From Chaunax sp. Z400 (taxonomy: Eukaryota > Chordata > Actinopteri > Lophiiformes > Chaunacidae), in NCBI GenBank assembly GCA_037577475.1, contig CM075190.1, positions 196,001-260,000 of the forward strand: a stretch of 64,000 nucleotides of DNA, in the 5' to 3' direction. This document shows positions 40,780-52,864 of this stretch, one piece after another. The translations under genes and the position numbers were made by a program. Every line of letters starts with the position of its first letter. Positions within the stretch are counted from its first letter, which is position 1. The notes beneath the pieces were generated by a model. It worked only from the letters and a program-made list of their open reading frames with translations, was not told the origin of the DNA and searched no databases.

Positions 40780-41975
40780 ATAGGTTTGTGTTGTTGTTAT
40801 AATGAGAATATAGATTTGTGTTGCTATATTGAGCCCTAAAGGTTTGTGTTGTTGTTACATTGAGCCCATAGTTTTGTGTTGTTGTTATAATGACCCTATA
40901 GGTTTATGTTGTTGTTATAATGATCCTCTAGGTTTGTGTTGTTGTTATATTGAGCCTATAGGTTTGTGTTGTTGTTATAATGAGCCTATAGGAAAGTGTT
41001 GTTGTTATAATGACTCTATAGGTTTGTGTTATTGTTATATTGAGCCTATAGGTTTGTGTTGTTGTCATATTGAGCCTATAGGTTTGTGTTGTTGTTCTAT
41101 TGATCCTATAGGTTTGTGTTGTTGTTATAATGAGTGTATAGGTTTGTGTTGTTGTTATAATGAGTCTATAGGTTTGTGTGTTTGTCATATTGAGCCTATA
41201 GGTTTGTTTTGTTGTCATATTGAGCCTATAGGTTTGTGTTGTTGTTATAATGAGTGTATAGGTTTGTGTTGTTGTTATAATGAGTGTATAGGTTTGTGTT
41301 GTTGTTATAATGAGTCTATAGGTTTGTGTGTTTGTCATATTGAGCCTATAGGTTTGTGTTCTATTGATCCTATAGGTTTGTGGTGTTGTTGTATTGATCC
41401 TATAGGTTTTTGTTGTTGTTATATTGAGTCTATAGGTTTGCGTTGTTGTTATAATGAGCCTATAGGTTTGTGTTGTTATTGAGGCTATTGGTTTGTGTTG
41501 TTGTTCTATTGAGCCTATAGGTTTGTGTTGTTGTTATAATGAGCCTATAGGTTTGTGTTGTTATTGAGCCTATAGGTTTGTGTTGTTGTTATATTGAGTC
41601 TATAGGTTTGTGTTGTTGTTCTATTGATCCTATAGGTTTGTGTTGTTGTTATAATGAGCCTATAGGTTTGTGTTGTTATTTTGCCTATAGGTTTGTGTTG
41701 TTGTTATAATGACTCTATAGGTTTGTGTTGCTATATTGACCCTATAGGTTTGTGTTGTTATAATGAGTCTATAGGTTTGTGTTGTTGTTATAACGATCCT
41801 ATAGGTTTATGTGTTTGTCATATTGAGCCTATAGGTTTGTGTTGTTGTTATAATGAGTCTATAGGTTTGTGTTGTTGTTCTAATGAGTCTATAGGTTTTA
41901 TGTTTTTGTCATATTGAGCCCATAGGTTTGTGTTGTTGTTACATTGAGCCCATAGGTTTGTGTTGTTGTTATAAT
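40780..41975. repeat. 1,205-bp tandem duplication, right copy
   Basis: This is the second copy, with the AGGAAAG core near 40,987. It has TTATTTTGCC near 41,678 where the left copy has TTATTTAGCC, and a three-base shortening near 41,756 (TTGTTATAATGAG). Confidence 0.8.
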
Positions 41976-44579
41976 GACCCTATAGGTTTATGTTGTTGTT
42001 ATAATGATCCTCTAGGTTTGTGTTGTTGTTATAATGACTCTATAGGTTTGTGTTGCTATATTGACCCTATAGGTTTGTGTTGTTGTTATAATGAGTCTAT
42101 AGGTTTGTGTTGTTGTTATAATGAGTCTATAGGTTTGTGTTGTTGTTATAACGATCCTATAGGTTTGTGTTGTTGTTATATTGAGCCTATAGGTTTGTGT
42201 TGTTGTTCTATTGATCCTATAGGTTTGTGTTGTTGTTATAATGAGTCTATAGGTTTGTGTGTGGTTACATTGAGCCTATAGGTTTGTGTTGTTGTTATAA
42301 TGAGCCTATAGGTTTGTGTTGTTATTTAGCCTATAGGTTTGTGTTGTTGTTCTATTGATCCTATAGGTTTGTGTTGTTATTTAGCCTATAGGTTTGTGTT
42401 GTTGTTATAATGAGCCTATAGGTTTGTGTGTGGTGACATTGAGCCTATAGGTTTGTCTTGTTGTTATAATGAGCCTATAGGTTTGTGTTGTTGTTATAAT
42501 GGGCCTATAGGTTTGTGTTGTTGTTATAATGAGCCTATAGGTTTGTGTGTGGTGACATTGAGCCTATAGGTTTGTCTTGTTGTTATAATGAGCCTATAGG
42601 TTTGTGTTGTTGTTATAATGGGCCTATAGGTTTGTGTTGTTGTTATAATGGGCCTATAGGTTTGTGTTGTTATTGAGGCTATAGGTTTGTGTTGTTGTTC
42701 GATTGAGCCTATAGGTTTGTGTTGTTGTTATAATGAGCCTATAGGTTTGTGTTGTTATTGAGCCTATAGGTTTGTGTTGTTGTTCTATTGAGCCTATAGG
42801 TTTGTGTTGTTGTTCTATTGAGTCTATAGGTTTGTGTTGTTGTTCTATTGATCCTATAGGTTTGTGGTGTTGTTCTATTGATCCTATAGGTTTGTGGTGT
42901 TGTTCTATTGATCCTATAGGTTTGTGGTGTTGTCATATTGAGCCTATTGGTTTGTGTTGTTGTTCTATTGATCCTATTGGTTTGTGTTGTTGTTATAATG
43001 ACTCTATAGGTTTGTGTTGTTGTTACACTGAGCCTATAGGTTTGTGTTGTTGTTATAATGAGCCTATAGGTTTGTGTTGTTATTGAGCCTATAGGTTTGT
43101 GTTGTTGTTCTATTGAGTCTATAGGTTTGTGTTGTTGTTATAATGAGCCTATAGGTTTGTGTTGTTATTTAGCCTATAGGTTTGTGTTGTTGTTATAATG
43201 ACTCTATAGGTTTGTGTTGCTATATTGACCCTATAGGTTTGTGTTGTTGTTATAATGAGTCTATAGGTTTGTGTTGTTGTTATAACGATCCTATAGGTTT
43301 GTGCTGTTGTTATATTGAGCCTATAGGTTTGTGCTGTTGTTATATTGAGCCTATAGGTTTGTGTTGCTGTTCTATTGATCCTATAGGTTTGTGTTGTTGT
43401 TATAATGAGTCTATAGGTTTGTGTGTGGTTACATTGAGCCTATAGGTTTGTGTTGTTGTTATAATGACCCTATAGGTTTATGTTGTTGTTATAATGATCC
43501 TCTAGGTTTGTGTTGTTGTTATATTGAGCCTATAGGTTTGTGTTGTTGTTATAATGAGCCTATAGGAAAGTGTTGTTGTTATAATGACTCTATAGGTTTG
43601 TGTTATTGTTATATTGAGCCTATAGGTTTGTGTTGTTGTCATATTGAGCCTATAGGTTTGTGTTGTTGTTCTATTGATCCTATAGGTTTGTGTTGTTGTT
43701 ATAATGAGTGTATAGGTTTGTGTTGTTGTTATAATGAGTCTATAGGTTTGTGTGTTTGTCATATTGAGCCTATAGGTTTGTTTTGTTGTCATATTGAGCC
43801 TATAGGTTTGTGTTGTTGTTATAATGAGTGTATAGGTTTGTGTTGTTGTTATAATGAGTGTATAGGTTTGTGTTGTTGTTATAATGAGTGTATAGGTTTG
43901 TGTTGTTGTTATAATGAGTCTATAGGTTTGTGTTGTTGTTATAATGAGTCTATAGGTTTGTGTGTTTGTCATATTGAGCCTATAGGTTTGTGTTCTATTG
44001 ATCCTATAGGTTTGTGGTGTTGTTGTATTGATCCTATAGGTTTTTGTTTTTGTCATATTGAGCCCATAGGTTTGTGTTGTTGTTACATTGAGCCCATAGG
44101 TTTGTGTTGTTGTTATAATGACCCTATAGGTTTGTGTTGTTGTTATAATGACCCTCTAGGTTTATGTTGTTGTTATAATGACTCTATAGGTTTGTGTTGC
44201 TATATTGACCCTATAGGTTTGTGTTGTTGTTATAATGAGTCTATAGGTTTGTGTTGTTGTTATAATGAGTCTATAGGTTTGTGTTGTTGTTATAACGATC
44301 CTATAGGTTTGTGTTGTTGTTATATTGAGCCTATAGGTTTGTGTTGTTGTTCTATTGATCCTATAGGTTTGTGTTGTTGTTATAATGAGTCTATAGGTTT
44401 GTGTGTGGTTACATTGAGCCTATAGGTTTGTGTTGTTGTTATAATAAGCCTATAGGTTTGTGTAGTTGTTATAATGACTCTATAGGTTTGTGATGTTGTT
44501 ATATTGAGCCTATAGGTTTGTGTTGTTGTCATAATGACCCTATAGGTTTGTGTTGTTGTCATATTGAGCCTATAGGTTT
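41976..44579. repeat. Mosaic of array-1 HOR segments
   Basis: The first part matches the order at 14,098 and 23,024. It is followed by two TGTGGTGACATTGAG blocks about 118 bp apart (near 42,427 and 42,545). Next is a run of GTGGTGTTGTTCTATTGATCC-type units (42,840-42,930). A third copy of the AGGAAAG block follows (about 43,442-44,040), with one extra GAGTGTATAGG unit and an extra GAGTC unit. The run of 30- and 27-bp units at 43,421-44,425 leaves one frame open for 334 codons, with a GTG start. Confidence 0.75.
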
Positions 44580-46178
44580 GTGTGTGGTGACATTGAGCCT
44601 ATAGGTTTGTCTTGTTGTTATAATGAGCCTATAGGTTTGTGTTGTTGTTATAATGAGTCTATAGGTTTGTGTTGTTGTTACACTGAGCCTATAGGTTTGT
44701 GTTGTTGTTATAATGAGCCTATAGGTTTGTGTTGTTATTTAGCCTATAGGTTTGTGTTGTTGTTCTATTGATCCTATAGGTTTGTGTTGTTATTTAGCCT
44801 ATAGGTTTGTGTTGTTGTTATAATGAGCCTATAGGTTTGTGTTGTTGTTATAATGAGCCTATAGGTTTGTGTGTGGTGACATTGAGCCTATAGGTTTGTC
44901 TTGTTGTTATAATGAGTCTATAGGTTTGTGTTGTTGTTATAATGAGTCTATAGGTTTGTGTTGTTATAATGAGTCTATAGGTTTGTGTTGTTATTGAGGC
45001 TATAGGTTTGTGTTGTTCTTGAGGCTATAGGTTTGTGTTGTTCTTGAGGCTATAGGTTTGTGTTGTTCTATTGAGCCTATAGGTTTGTGTTGTTGTTATA
45101 ATGAGCCTATAGGTTTGTGTTGTTATTGAGCCTATAGGTTTGTGTTGTTGTTCTATTGAGTCTATAGGTTTGTGTTGTTGTTCTATTGATCCTATAGGTT
45201 TGTGTTGTTGTTATAATGAGCCTATAGGTTTGTGTTGTTATTTAGCCTATAGGTTTGTGTTGTTGTTATAATGACTCTATAGGTTTGTGTTGCTATATTG
45301 ACCCTATAGGTTTGTGTTGTTGTTATAATGACTCTATAGGTTTGTGTTGCTATATTGACCCTATAGGTTTGTGTTGTTGTTATAATGAGTCTATAGGTTT
45401 GTGTTGTTGTTATAACGATCCTATAGGTTTGTGCTGTTGTTATATTGAGCCTATAGGTTTGTGCTGTTGTTATATTGAGCCTATAGGTTTGTGCTGTTGT
45501 TATATTGAGCATATAGGTTTGTGTTGTTGTTCTATTGATCCTATAGGTTTGTGTTGTTGTTCTATTGATCCTATAGGTTTGTGTTGTTGTTATAATGAGT
45601 CTATAGGTTTGTGTGTGGTTACATTGAGCCTATAGGTTTGTGTTGTTGTTATATTGAGCCTATAGGTTTGTGTTGTTGTCATAATGACCCTATAGGTTTG
45701 TGTTGTTGTCATATTGAGCCTATAGGTTTGTGTTGTTCTATTGATCCTATAGGTTTGTGTTGTTCTATTGATCCTATAGGTTTGTGTTGTTGTTATAATG
45801 AGCCTATAGGTTTGTGTTGTTGTTCTATTGAGCCTATAGGTTTGTGTTGTTGTTATCATGAGCCTATAGGTTTGTGTTGTTATTGACCATATAGGTTTGT
45901 GTGTGGTGACATTGAGCCTATAGGTTTGTGTTGTTATTGAGCCTATAGGTTTGTGTTGTTGTTATAATGAGAATATAGGTTTGTGTTGCTATATTGAGCC
46001 TATAGGTTTGTGTTCTATTGATCCTATAGGTTTGTGTTGTTGTTCTATTGGTCCTATAGGTTTGTGGTGTTGTTGTATTGATCCTATAGGTTTTTGTTGT
46101 TTTTATATTGAGTCTATAGGTTTGTGTTGTTGTTATAATGGGCCTATAGGTTTGTGTTGTTATTGAGCCTATAGGTTT
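44580..46178. repeat. Array-1 HOR matching 11,469-12,776
   Basis: The order of units repeats that seen from 11,469, 15,683, 20,395 and 24,609. It includes three TTGTTATATTGAG units with GTGCTG, as at 12,290, the last carrying a GAGCATATAGG core. One unit is shortened to TTGTTATAATGAG near 44,962. From 45,951 the TATTGGTCC and GTTGTATTGATCC block appears again. Confidence 0.75.
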
Positions 46179-47821
46179 GTGTGTGGTGACATTGAGCCTA
46201 TAGGTTTGTCTTGTTGTTATAATGAGCCTATAGGTTTGTGTTGTTGTTATAATGAGAATATAGGTTTGTGTTGCTATATTGAGCCTATAGGTTTGTGTTG
46301 TTGTTACATTGAGCCCATAGTTTTGCGTTGTTGTTCTATTGATCCTATAGGTTTGTGGTGTTGTTATAATGAGCCTATAGGTTTGTGTTGTTATTGAGGC
46401 TATAGGTTTGTGTTGTTATTGAGGCTATAGGTTTGTGTTGTTGTTCTATTGAGCCTATAGGTTTGTGTTGTTTTTGAGCCTATAGGTTTGTGTTGTTGTT
46501 ATATTGAGCCTATAGGTTTGTGTGTGGTGACATTGAGCCTATAGGTTTGTCTTGTTGTTATGAGCCTATAGGTTTGTGTTGTTGTTATAATGAGTCTATA
46601 GGTTTATGTTGTTGTTACACTGAGCCTATAGGTTTGTGTTGTTGTTATAATGAGCCTATAGGTTTGTGCTGTTGTTCTATTGAGCCTATAGGTTTGTGTT
46701 GTTGTTATAATGAGCCTATAGGTTTGTGTGTGGTGACATTGAGCCTATAGGTTTGTCTTGTTGTTATAATGAGCCTATAGGTTTGTGTTGTTGTTATAAT
46801 GGGCCTATAGGTTTGTGTTGTTATTGAGGCTATAGGTTTGTGTTGTTGTTCGATTGAGCCTATAGGTTTGTGTTGTTGTTCGATTGAGCCTATAGGTTTG
46901 TGTTGTTGTTCGATTGAGCCTATAGGTTTGTGTTGTTATTGAGCCTATAGGTTTGTGTTGTTATTGAGCCTATAGGTTTGTGTTGTTGTTATATTGAGCC
47001 TATAGGTTTGTGTTGTTGTTATATTGAGCCTATAGGTTTGTGTGTGGTGACATTGAGCCTATAGGTTTGTCTTGTTGTTACACTGAGCCTATAGGTTTGT
47101 GTTGTTATTGAGCCTATAGGTTTGTGTTGTTATTGAGCCTATAGGTTTGTGTTGTTATTGAGCCTATAGGTTTGTGTTGTTGTTCTATTGAGTCTATAGG
47201 TTTGTGTTGTTGTTCTATTGATGCTATAGGTTTGTGTTGTTGTTATAATGAGCCTATAGGTTAGTGTTGTTATTTAGCCTATAGGTTTGTGTTGTTGTTA
47301 TAATGACTCTATAGGTTTGTGTTGTTGTTATATTGACCCTATAGGTTTGTGTTGTTGTTATAATGAGTCTATAGGTTTGTGTTGTTGTTATAACGATCCT
47401 ATAGGTTTATGTGTTTGTCATATTGATCCTATAGGTTTGTGTTGTTGTTCTATTGATCCTATAGGTTTGTGTTGTTGTTCTATTGATCCTATAGGTTTGT
47501 GGTGTTGTCATATTGATCCTATAGGTTTGTGGTGTTGTCATATTGAGCCTATTGGTTTGTGTTGTTGTTCTATTGATCCTATTGGTTTGTGTTGTTGTTA
47601 TAATGACTCTATAGGTTTGTGTTGTTGTTACACTGAGCCTATAGGTTTGTGTTGTTGTTATAATGAGCCTATAGGTTTTTGTTGTTGTTATAATGAGCCT
47701 ATAGGTTTGTGTTGTTGTTCTATTGAGTCTATAGGTTTGTGTTGTTGTTATAATGAGCCTATAGGTTTGTGTTGTTATTTAGCCTATAGGTTTGTGTTGT
47801 TGTTATAATGACTCTATAGGT
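46179..47821. repeat. Array-1 HOR related to 35,149-36,400
   Basis: The GATGCTATAGG (about 47,221) and GGTTAGTG (about 47,260) markers recur in the order seen at 35,912. A three-base loss (TTGTTATGAGCC) lies near 46,557. The TTCGATTGAG tail is amplified to three in a row (46,849-46,918). Confidence 0.75.
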
Positions 47822-50219
47822 TTGTGTTGCTATATTGACCCTATAGGTTTGTGTTGTTGTTATAATGAGTCTATAGGTTTGTGTTGTTGTTATAACGATC
47901 CTATAGGTTTGTGCTGTTGTTATATTGAGCCTATAGGTTTGTGCTGTTGTTATATTGAGCCTATAGGTTTGTGCTGTTGTTATATTGAGCCTATAGGTTT
48001 GTGTTGTTGTTCTATTGATCCTATAGGTTTGTGTTGTTGTTATAATGAGTCTATAGGTTTGTGTGTGGTTACATTGAGCCTATAGGTTTGTGTTGTTGTT
48101 ATAATGAGCCTATAGGTTTGTGTAGTTGTTATAATGACTCTATAGGTTTGTGTTGTTGTTATATTGAGCCTATAGGTTTGTGTTGTTGTCATAATGACGC
48201 TATAGGTTTGTGTTGTTGTCATATTGAGCCTATAGGTTTGTGTTGTTCTATTGATCCTATAGGTTTGTGTTGTTGTTATAATGAGCCTATAGGTTTGTGT
48301 TGTTGTTCTATTGAGCCTATAGGTTTGTGTTGTTGTTATCATGAGCCTATAGGTTTGTGTTGTTATTGAGCATATAGGTTTGTGTGTGGTGACATTGAGC
48401 CTATAGGTTTGTGTTGTTATTGAGCCTATAGGTTTGTGTTGTTGTTATAATGAGAATATAGGTTTGTGTTGCTATATTGAGCCTATAGGTTTGTGTTCTA
48501 TTGATCCTATAGGTTTGTGTTGTTGTTCTATTGGTCCTATAGGTTTGTGGTGTTGTTGTATTGATCCTATAGGTTTTTGTTGTTTTTATATTGAGTCTAT
48601 AGGTTTGTGTTGTTGTTATAATGGGCCTATAGGTTTGTGTTGTTATTGAGCCTATAGGTTTGTGTGTGGTGACATTGAGCCTATAGGTTTGTCTTGTTGT
48701 TATAATGAGCCTATAGGTTTGTGTTGTTGTTATAATGAGAATATAGGTTTGTGTTGCTATATTGAGCCTATAGGTTTGTGTTGTTGTTACATTGAGCCCA
48801 TAGTTTTGCGTTTTTGTTATATTGATCCTATAGGTTTGTGGTGTTGTCATATTGAGCCTATAGGTTTTTGTTGTTGTTCTATTGATCCTATTGGTTTGTG
48901 GTGTTGTTGTATTGATCCTATAGGTTTTTGTTGTTGTTATATTGAGTCTATAGGTTTGTGTTGTTGTTATAATGAGCCTATAGGTTTGTGTTGTTATTGA
49001 GGCTATAGGTTTGTGTTGCTATATTGACCCTATAGGTTTGTGTTGTTGTTATAATGAGTCTATAGGTTTGTGTTGTTGTTATAACGATCCTATAGGTTTG
49101 TGCTGTTGTTATATTGAGCCTATAGGTTTGTGCTGTTGTTATATTGAGCCTATAGGTTTGTGTTGTTGTTCTATTGATCCTATAGGTTTGTGTTGTTGTT
49201 ATAATGAGTCTATAGGTTTGTGTGTGGTTACATTGAGCCTATAGGTTTGTGTTGTTGTTATAATGAGCCTATAGGTTTGTGTAGTTGTTATAATGACTCT
49301 ATAGGTTTGTGTTGTTGTTATATTGAGCCTATAGGTTTGTGTTGTTGTCATAATGACCCTATAGGTTTGTGTTGTTGTCATATTGAGCCTATAGGTTTGT
49401 GTTGTTCTATTGATCCTATAGGTTTGTGTTGTTGTTATAATGAGCCTATAGGTTTGTGTTGTTGTTCTATTGAGCCTATAGGTTTGTGTTGTTGTTATCA
49501 TGAGCCTATAGGTTTGTGTTGTTATTGAGCATATAGGTTTGTGTGTGGTGACATTGAGCCTATAGGTTTGTGTTGTTATTGAGCCTATAGGTTTGTGTTG
49601 TTGTTATAATGAGAATATAGGTTTGTGTTGCTATATTGAGCCTATAGGTTTGTGTTCTATTGATCCTATAGGTTTGTGTTGTTGTTCTATTGGTCCTATA
49701 GGTTTGTGGTGTTGTTGTATTGATCCTATAGGTTTTTGTTGTTTTTATATTGAGTCTATAGGTTTGTGTTGTTGTTATAATGGGCCTATAGGTTTGTGTT
49801 GTTGTTATAATGGGCCTATAGGTTTGTGTGTGGTGACATTGAGCCTATAGGTTTGTCTTGTTGTTATAATGAGCCTATAGGTTTGTGTTGTTGTTATAAT
49901 GAGCCTATAGGTTTGTGTTGTTGTTATAATGAGCCTATAGGTTTGTGTTGTTGTTATAATGAGAATATAGGTTTGTGTTGCTATATTGAGCCTATAGGTT
50001 TGTGTTGTTGTTACATTGAGCCCATAGTTTTGCGTTGTTGTTCTATTGATCCTATAGGTTTGTGGTGTTGTCATATTGAGCCTATAGGTTTTTGTTGTTG
50101 TTCTATTGATCCTATTGGTTTGTGGTGTTGTTGTATTGATCCTATAGGTTTTTGTTGTTGTTATATTGAGTCTATAGGTTTGTGTTGTTGTTATAATGAG
50201 CCTATAGGTTTGTGTTGTT
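47822..50219. repeat. ~1.16-1.19-kb tandem duplication plus flanking units
   Basis: The segment from the TTGCTATATTGACC unit at 47,822 recurs from 49,011. The offset is 1,189 bp, falling to 1,159 bp after loss of one GTGCTGTTGTTATATTGAG unit. Both copies carry TGTAGTTGTTATAATGAC, CATAATGAC(C or G)C, TATTGGTCC and GTTGTATTGATCC units in the same order. GACGC near 48,198 is private to copy 1. Copy 2 has a duplicated ATAATGGGCC unit near 49,790. Confidence 0.78.
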
Positions 50220-51003
50220 ATTGAGGCTATAGGTTTGTGTTGTTGTTCTATTGAGCCTATAGGTTTGTGTTGTTGTTATAATGAGCCTATAGGTTTGTGT
50301 TGTTTTTGAGCCTATAGGTTTGTGTTGTTGTTATATTGAGCCTATAGGTTTGTGTGTGGTGACATTGAGCCTATAGGTTTGTCTTGTTTTTATAATGAGA
50401 CTATAGGTTTGTGTTGTTGTTATAATGAGTCTATAGGTTTATGTTGTTGTTACACTGAGCCTATAGGTTTGTGTTGTTGTTATAATGAGCCTATAGGTTT
50501 GTGCTGTTGTTCTATTGAGCCTATAGGTTTGTGTTGTTGTTATAATGAGCCTATAGGTTTGTGTGTGGTGACATTGAGCCTATAGGTTTGTCTTGTTGTT
50601 ATAATGAGCCTATAGGTTTGTGTTGTTGTTATAATGAGTCTATAGGTTTATGTTGTTGTTACACTGAGCCTATAGGTTTGTGTTGTTGTTATAATGAGCC
50701 TATAGGTTTGTGCTGTTGTTATATTGAGCCTATAGGTTTGTGTTGTTGTCATAATGACCCTATAGGTTTGTGTTGTTGTTATATTGAGCCTATAGGTTTG
50801 TGTTGTTGTTCTATTGAGAATATAGGTGTGTGTTGCTATATTCAGCCTATAGGTTTGTGTTGTTGTTCTATTGAGCCTATAGATTTGTGTTGTTGTTATC
50901 ATGAGCCTATAGGTTTGTGTTGTTATTGAGCATATAGGTTTGTGTGTGGTGACATTGAGCCTATAGGTTTGTGTTGTTATTGAGCCTATAGGTTTGTGTT
51001 GTT
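50220..51003. repeat. 784-bp tandem duplication, left copy
   Basis: The offset is exactly 784 bp across the whole segment (50,352 and 51,136; 50,561 and 51,345). Rare shared variants are TTGTTTTTATAATGAGAC (about 50,386 and 51,170) and AGGTGTGTG (about 50,824 and 51,608). AGATTTGTG near 50,881 is private to this copy. Confidence 0.88.
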
Positions 51004-51787
51004 ATTGAGGCTATAGGTTTGTGTTGTTGTTCTATTGAGCCTATAGGTTTGTGTTGTTGTTATAATGACCCTATAGGTTTGTGTTGTTTTTGAGCCTATA
51101 GGTTTGTGTTGTTGTTATATTGAGCCTATAGGTTTGTGTGTGGTGACATTGAGCCTATAGGTTTGTCTTGTTTTTATAATGAGACTATAGGTTTGTGTTG
51201 TTGTTATAATGAGTCTATAGGTTTATGTTGTTGTTACACTGAGCCTATAGGTTTGTGTTGTTGTTATAATGAGCCTATAGGTTTGTGCTGTTGTTCTATT
51301 GAGCCTATAGGTTTGTGTTGTTGTTATAATGAGCCTATAGGTTTGTGTGTGGTGACATTGAGCCTATAGGTTTGTCTTGTTGTTATAATGAGCCTATAGG
51401 TTTGTGTTGTTGTTATAATGAGTCTATAGGTTTATGTTGTTGTTACACTGAGCCTATAGGTTTGTGTTGTTGTTATAATGAGCCTATAGGTTTGTGCTGT
51501 TGTTATATTGAGCCTATAGGTTTGTGTTGTTGTCATAATGACCCTATAGGTTTGTGTTGTTGTTATATTGAGCCTATAGGTTTGTGTTGTTGTTCTATTG
51601 AGAATATAGGTGTGTGTTGCTATATTCAGCCTATAGGTTTGTGTTGTTGTTCTATTGAGCCTATAGGTTTGTGTTGTTGTTATCATGAGCCTATAGGTTT
51701 GTGTTGTTATTGAGCATATAGGTTTGTGTGTGGTGACATTGAGCCTATAGGTTTGTGTTGTTATTGAGCCTATAGGTTTGTGTTGTT
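51004..51787. repeat. 784-bp tandem duplication, right copy
   Basis: This is the second copy of 50,220-51,003. ATAATGACCC near 51,063 is private to this copy, where the left copy has ATAATGAGCC. Only a couple of substitutions were noticed, so this is among the most recent looking events in the array. Confidence 0.88.
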
Positions 51788-52864
51788 GTTATAATGAGAA
51801 TATAGGTTTGTGTTGCTATATTGAGCCTATAGGTTTGTGTTCTATTGATCCTATAGGTTTGTGTTGTTGTTCTATTGGTCCTATAGGTTTGTGGTGTTGT
51901 TGTATTGATCCTATAGGTTTTTGTTGTTTTTATATTGAGTCTATAGGTTTGTGTTGTTGTTATAATGGGCCTATAGGTTTGTGTTGTTATTGAGGCTATA
52001 GGTTTGTGTTGTTGTTCGATTGAGCCTATAGGTTTGTGTTGTTGTTATAATGAGCCTATAGGTTTGTGTTGTTATTGAGCCTATAGGTTTGTGTTGTTGT
52101 TATATTGAGCCTATAGGTTTGTGTTGTTGTTATATTGAGCCTATAGGTTTGTGTGTGGTGACATTGAGCCTATAGGTTTGTCTTGTTGTTATAATGAGCC
52201 TATAGGTTTGTGTTGTTGTTATAATGAGTCTATAGGTTTGTGTTGTTGTTACACTGAGCCTATAGGTTTGTGTTGTTGTTATATTGAGCCTATAGGTTTG
52301 TGTTGTTGTCATAATGACCCTATAGGTTTGTGTTGTTGTCATATTGAGCCTATAGGTTTGTGTTGTTCTATTGATCCTATAGGTTTGTGTTGTTGTTATA
52401 ATGAGCCTATAGGTTTGTGTTGTTGTTCTATTGAGCCTATAGGTTTGTGTTGTTGTTATCATGAGCCTATAGGTTTGTGTTGTTATTGAGCATATAGGTT
52501 TGTGTGTGGTGACATTGAGCCTATAGGTTTGTGTTGTTATTGAGCCTATAGGTTTGTGTTGTTGTTATAATGAGAATATAGGTTTGTGTTGCTATATTGA
52601 GCCTATAGGTTTGTGTTCTATTGATCCTATAGGTTTGTGTTGTTGTTCTATTGGTCCTATAGGTTTGTGTTGTTGTTCTATTGGTCCTATAGGTTTGTGG
52701 TGTTGTTGTATTGATCCTTTAGGTTTTTGTTGTTTTTATATTGAGTCTATAGGTTTGTGTTGTTATTGAGGCTATAGGTTTGTGTTGTTGTTCGATTGAG
52801 CCTATAGGTTTGTGTTGTTGTTATAATGAGCCTATAGGTTTGTGTTGTTATTGAGCCTATAGGT
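51788..52864. repeat. Array-1 units between duplication blocks
   Basis: The TATTGGTCC and GTTGTATTGATCC block occurs twice, near 51,778-51,993 and 52,554-52,769. The second has an extra TATTGGTCC unit and a CCTTTAGG core. Between them lies a TGTGGTGACATTGAG block (52,151) that continues into CATAATGACC units. Confidence 0.78.

Noticed and set aside
43421..44425. 334-codon plus-strand open frame (Cys-Cys-Cys-Tyr-Asn-Glu-Pro-Ile-Gly-Leu repeats)
   Set aside because: It is the 30-bp unit read in its one stop-free frame. It opens at GTG, has no upstream regulatory sequence, and ends where a 29-bp unit shifts the frame. Similar frames occur wherever 30- and 27-bp units run together.
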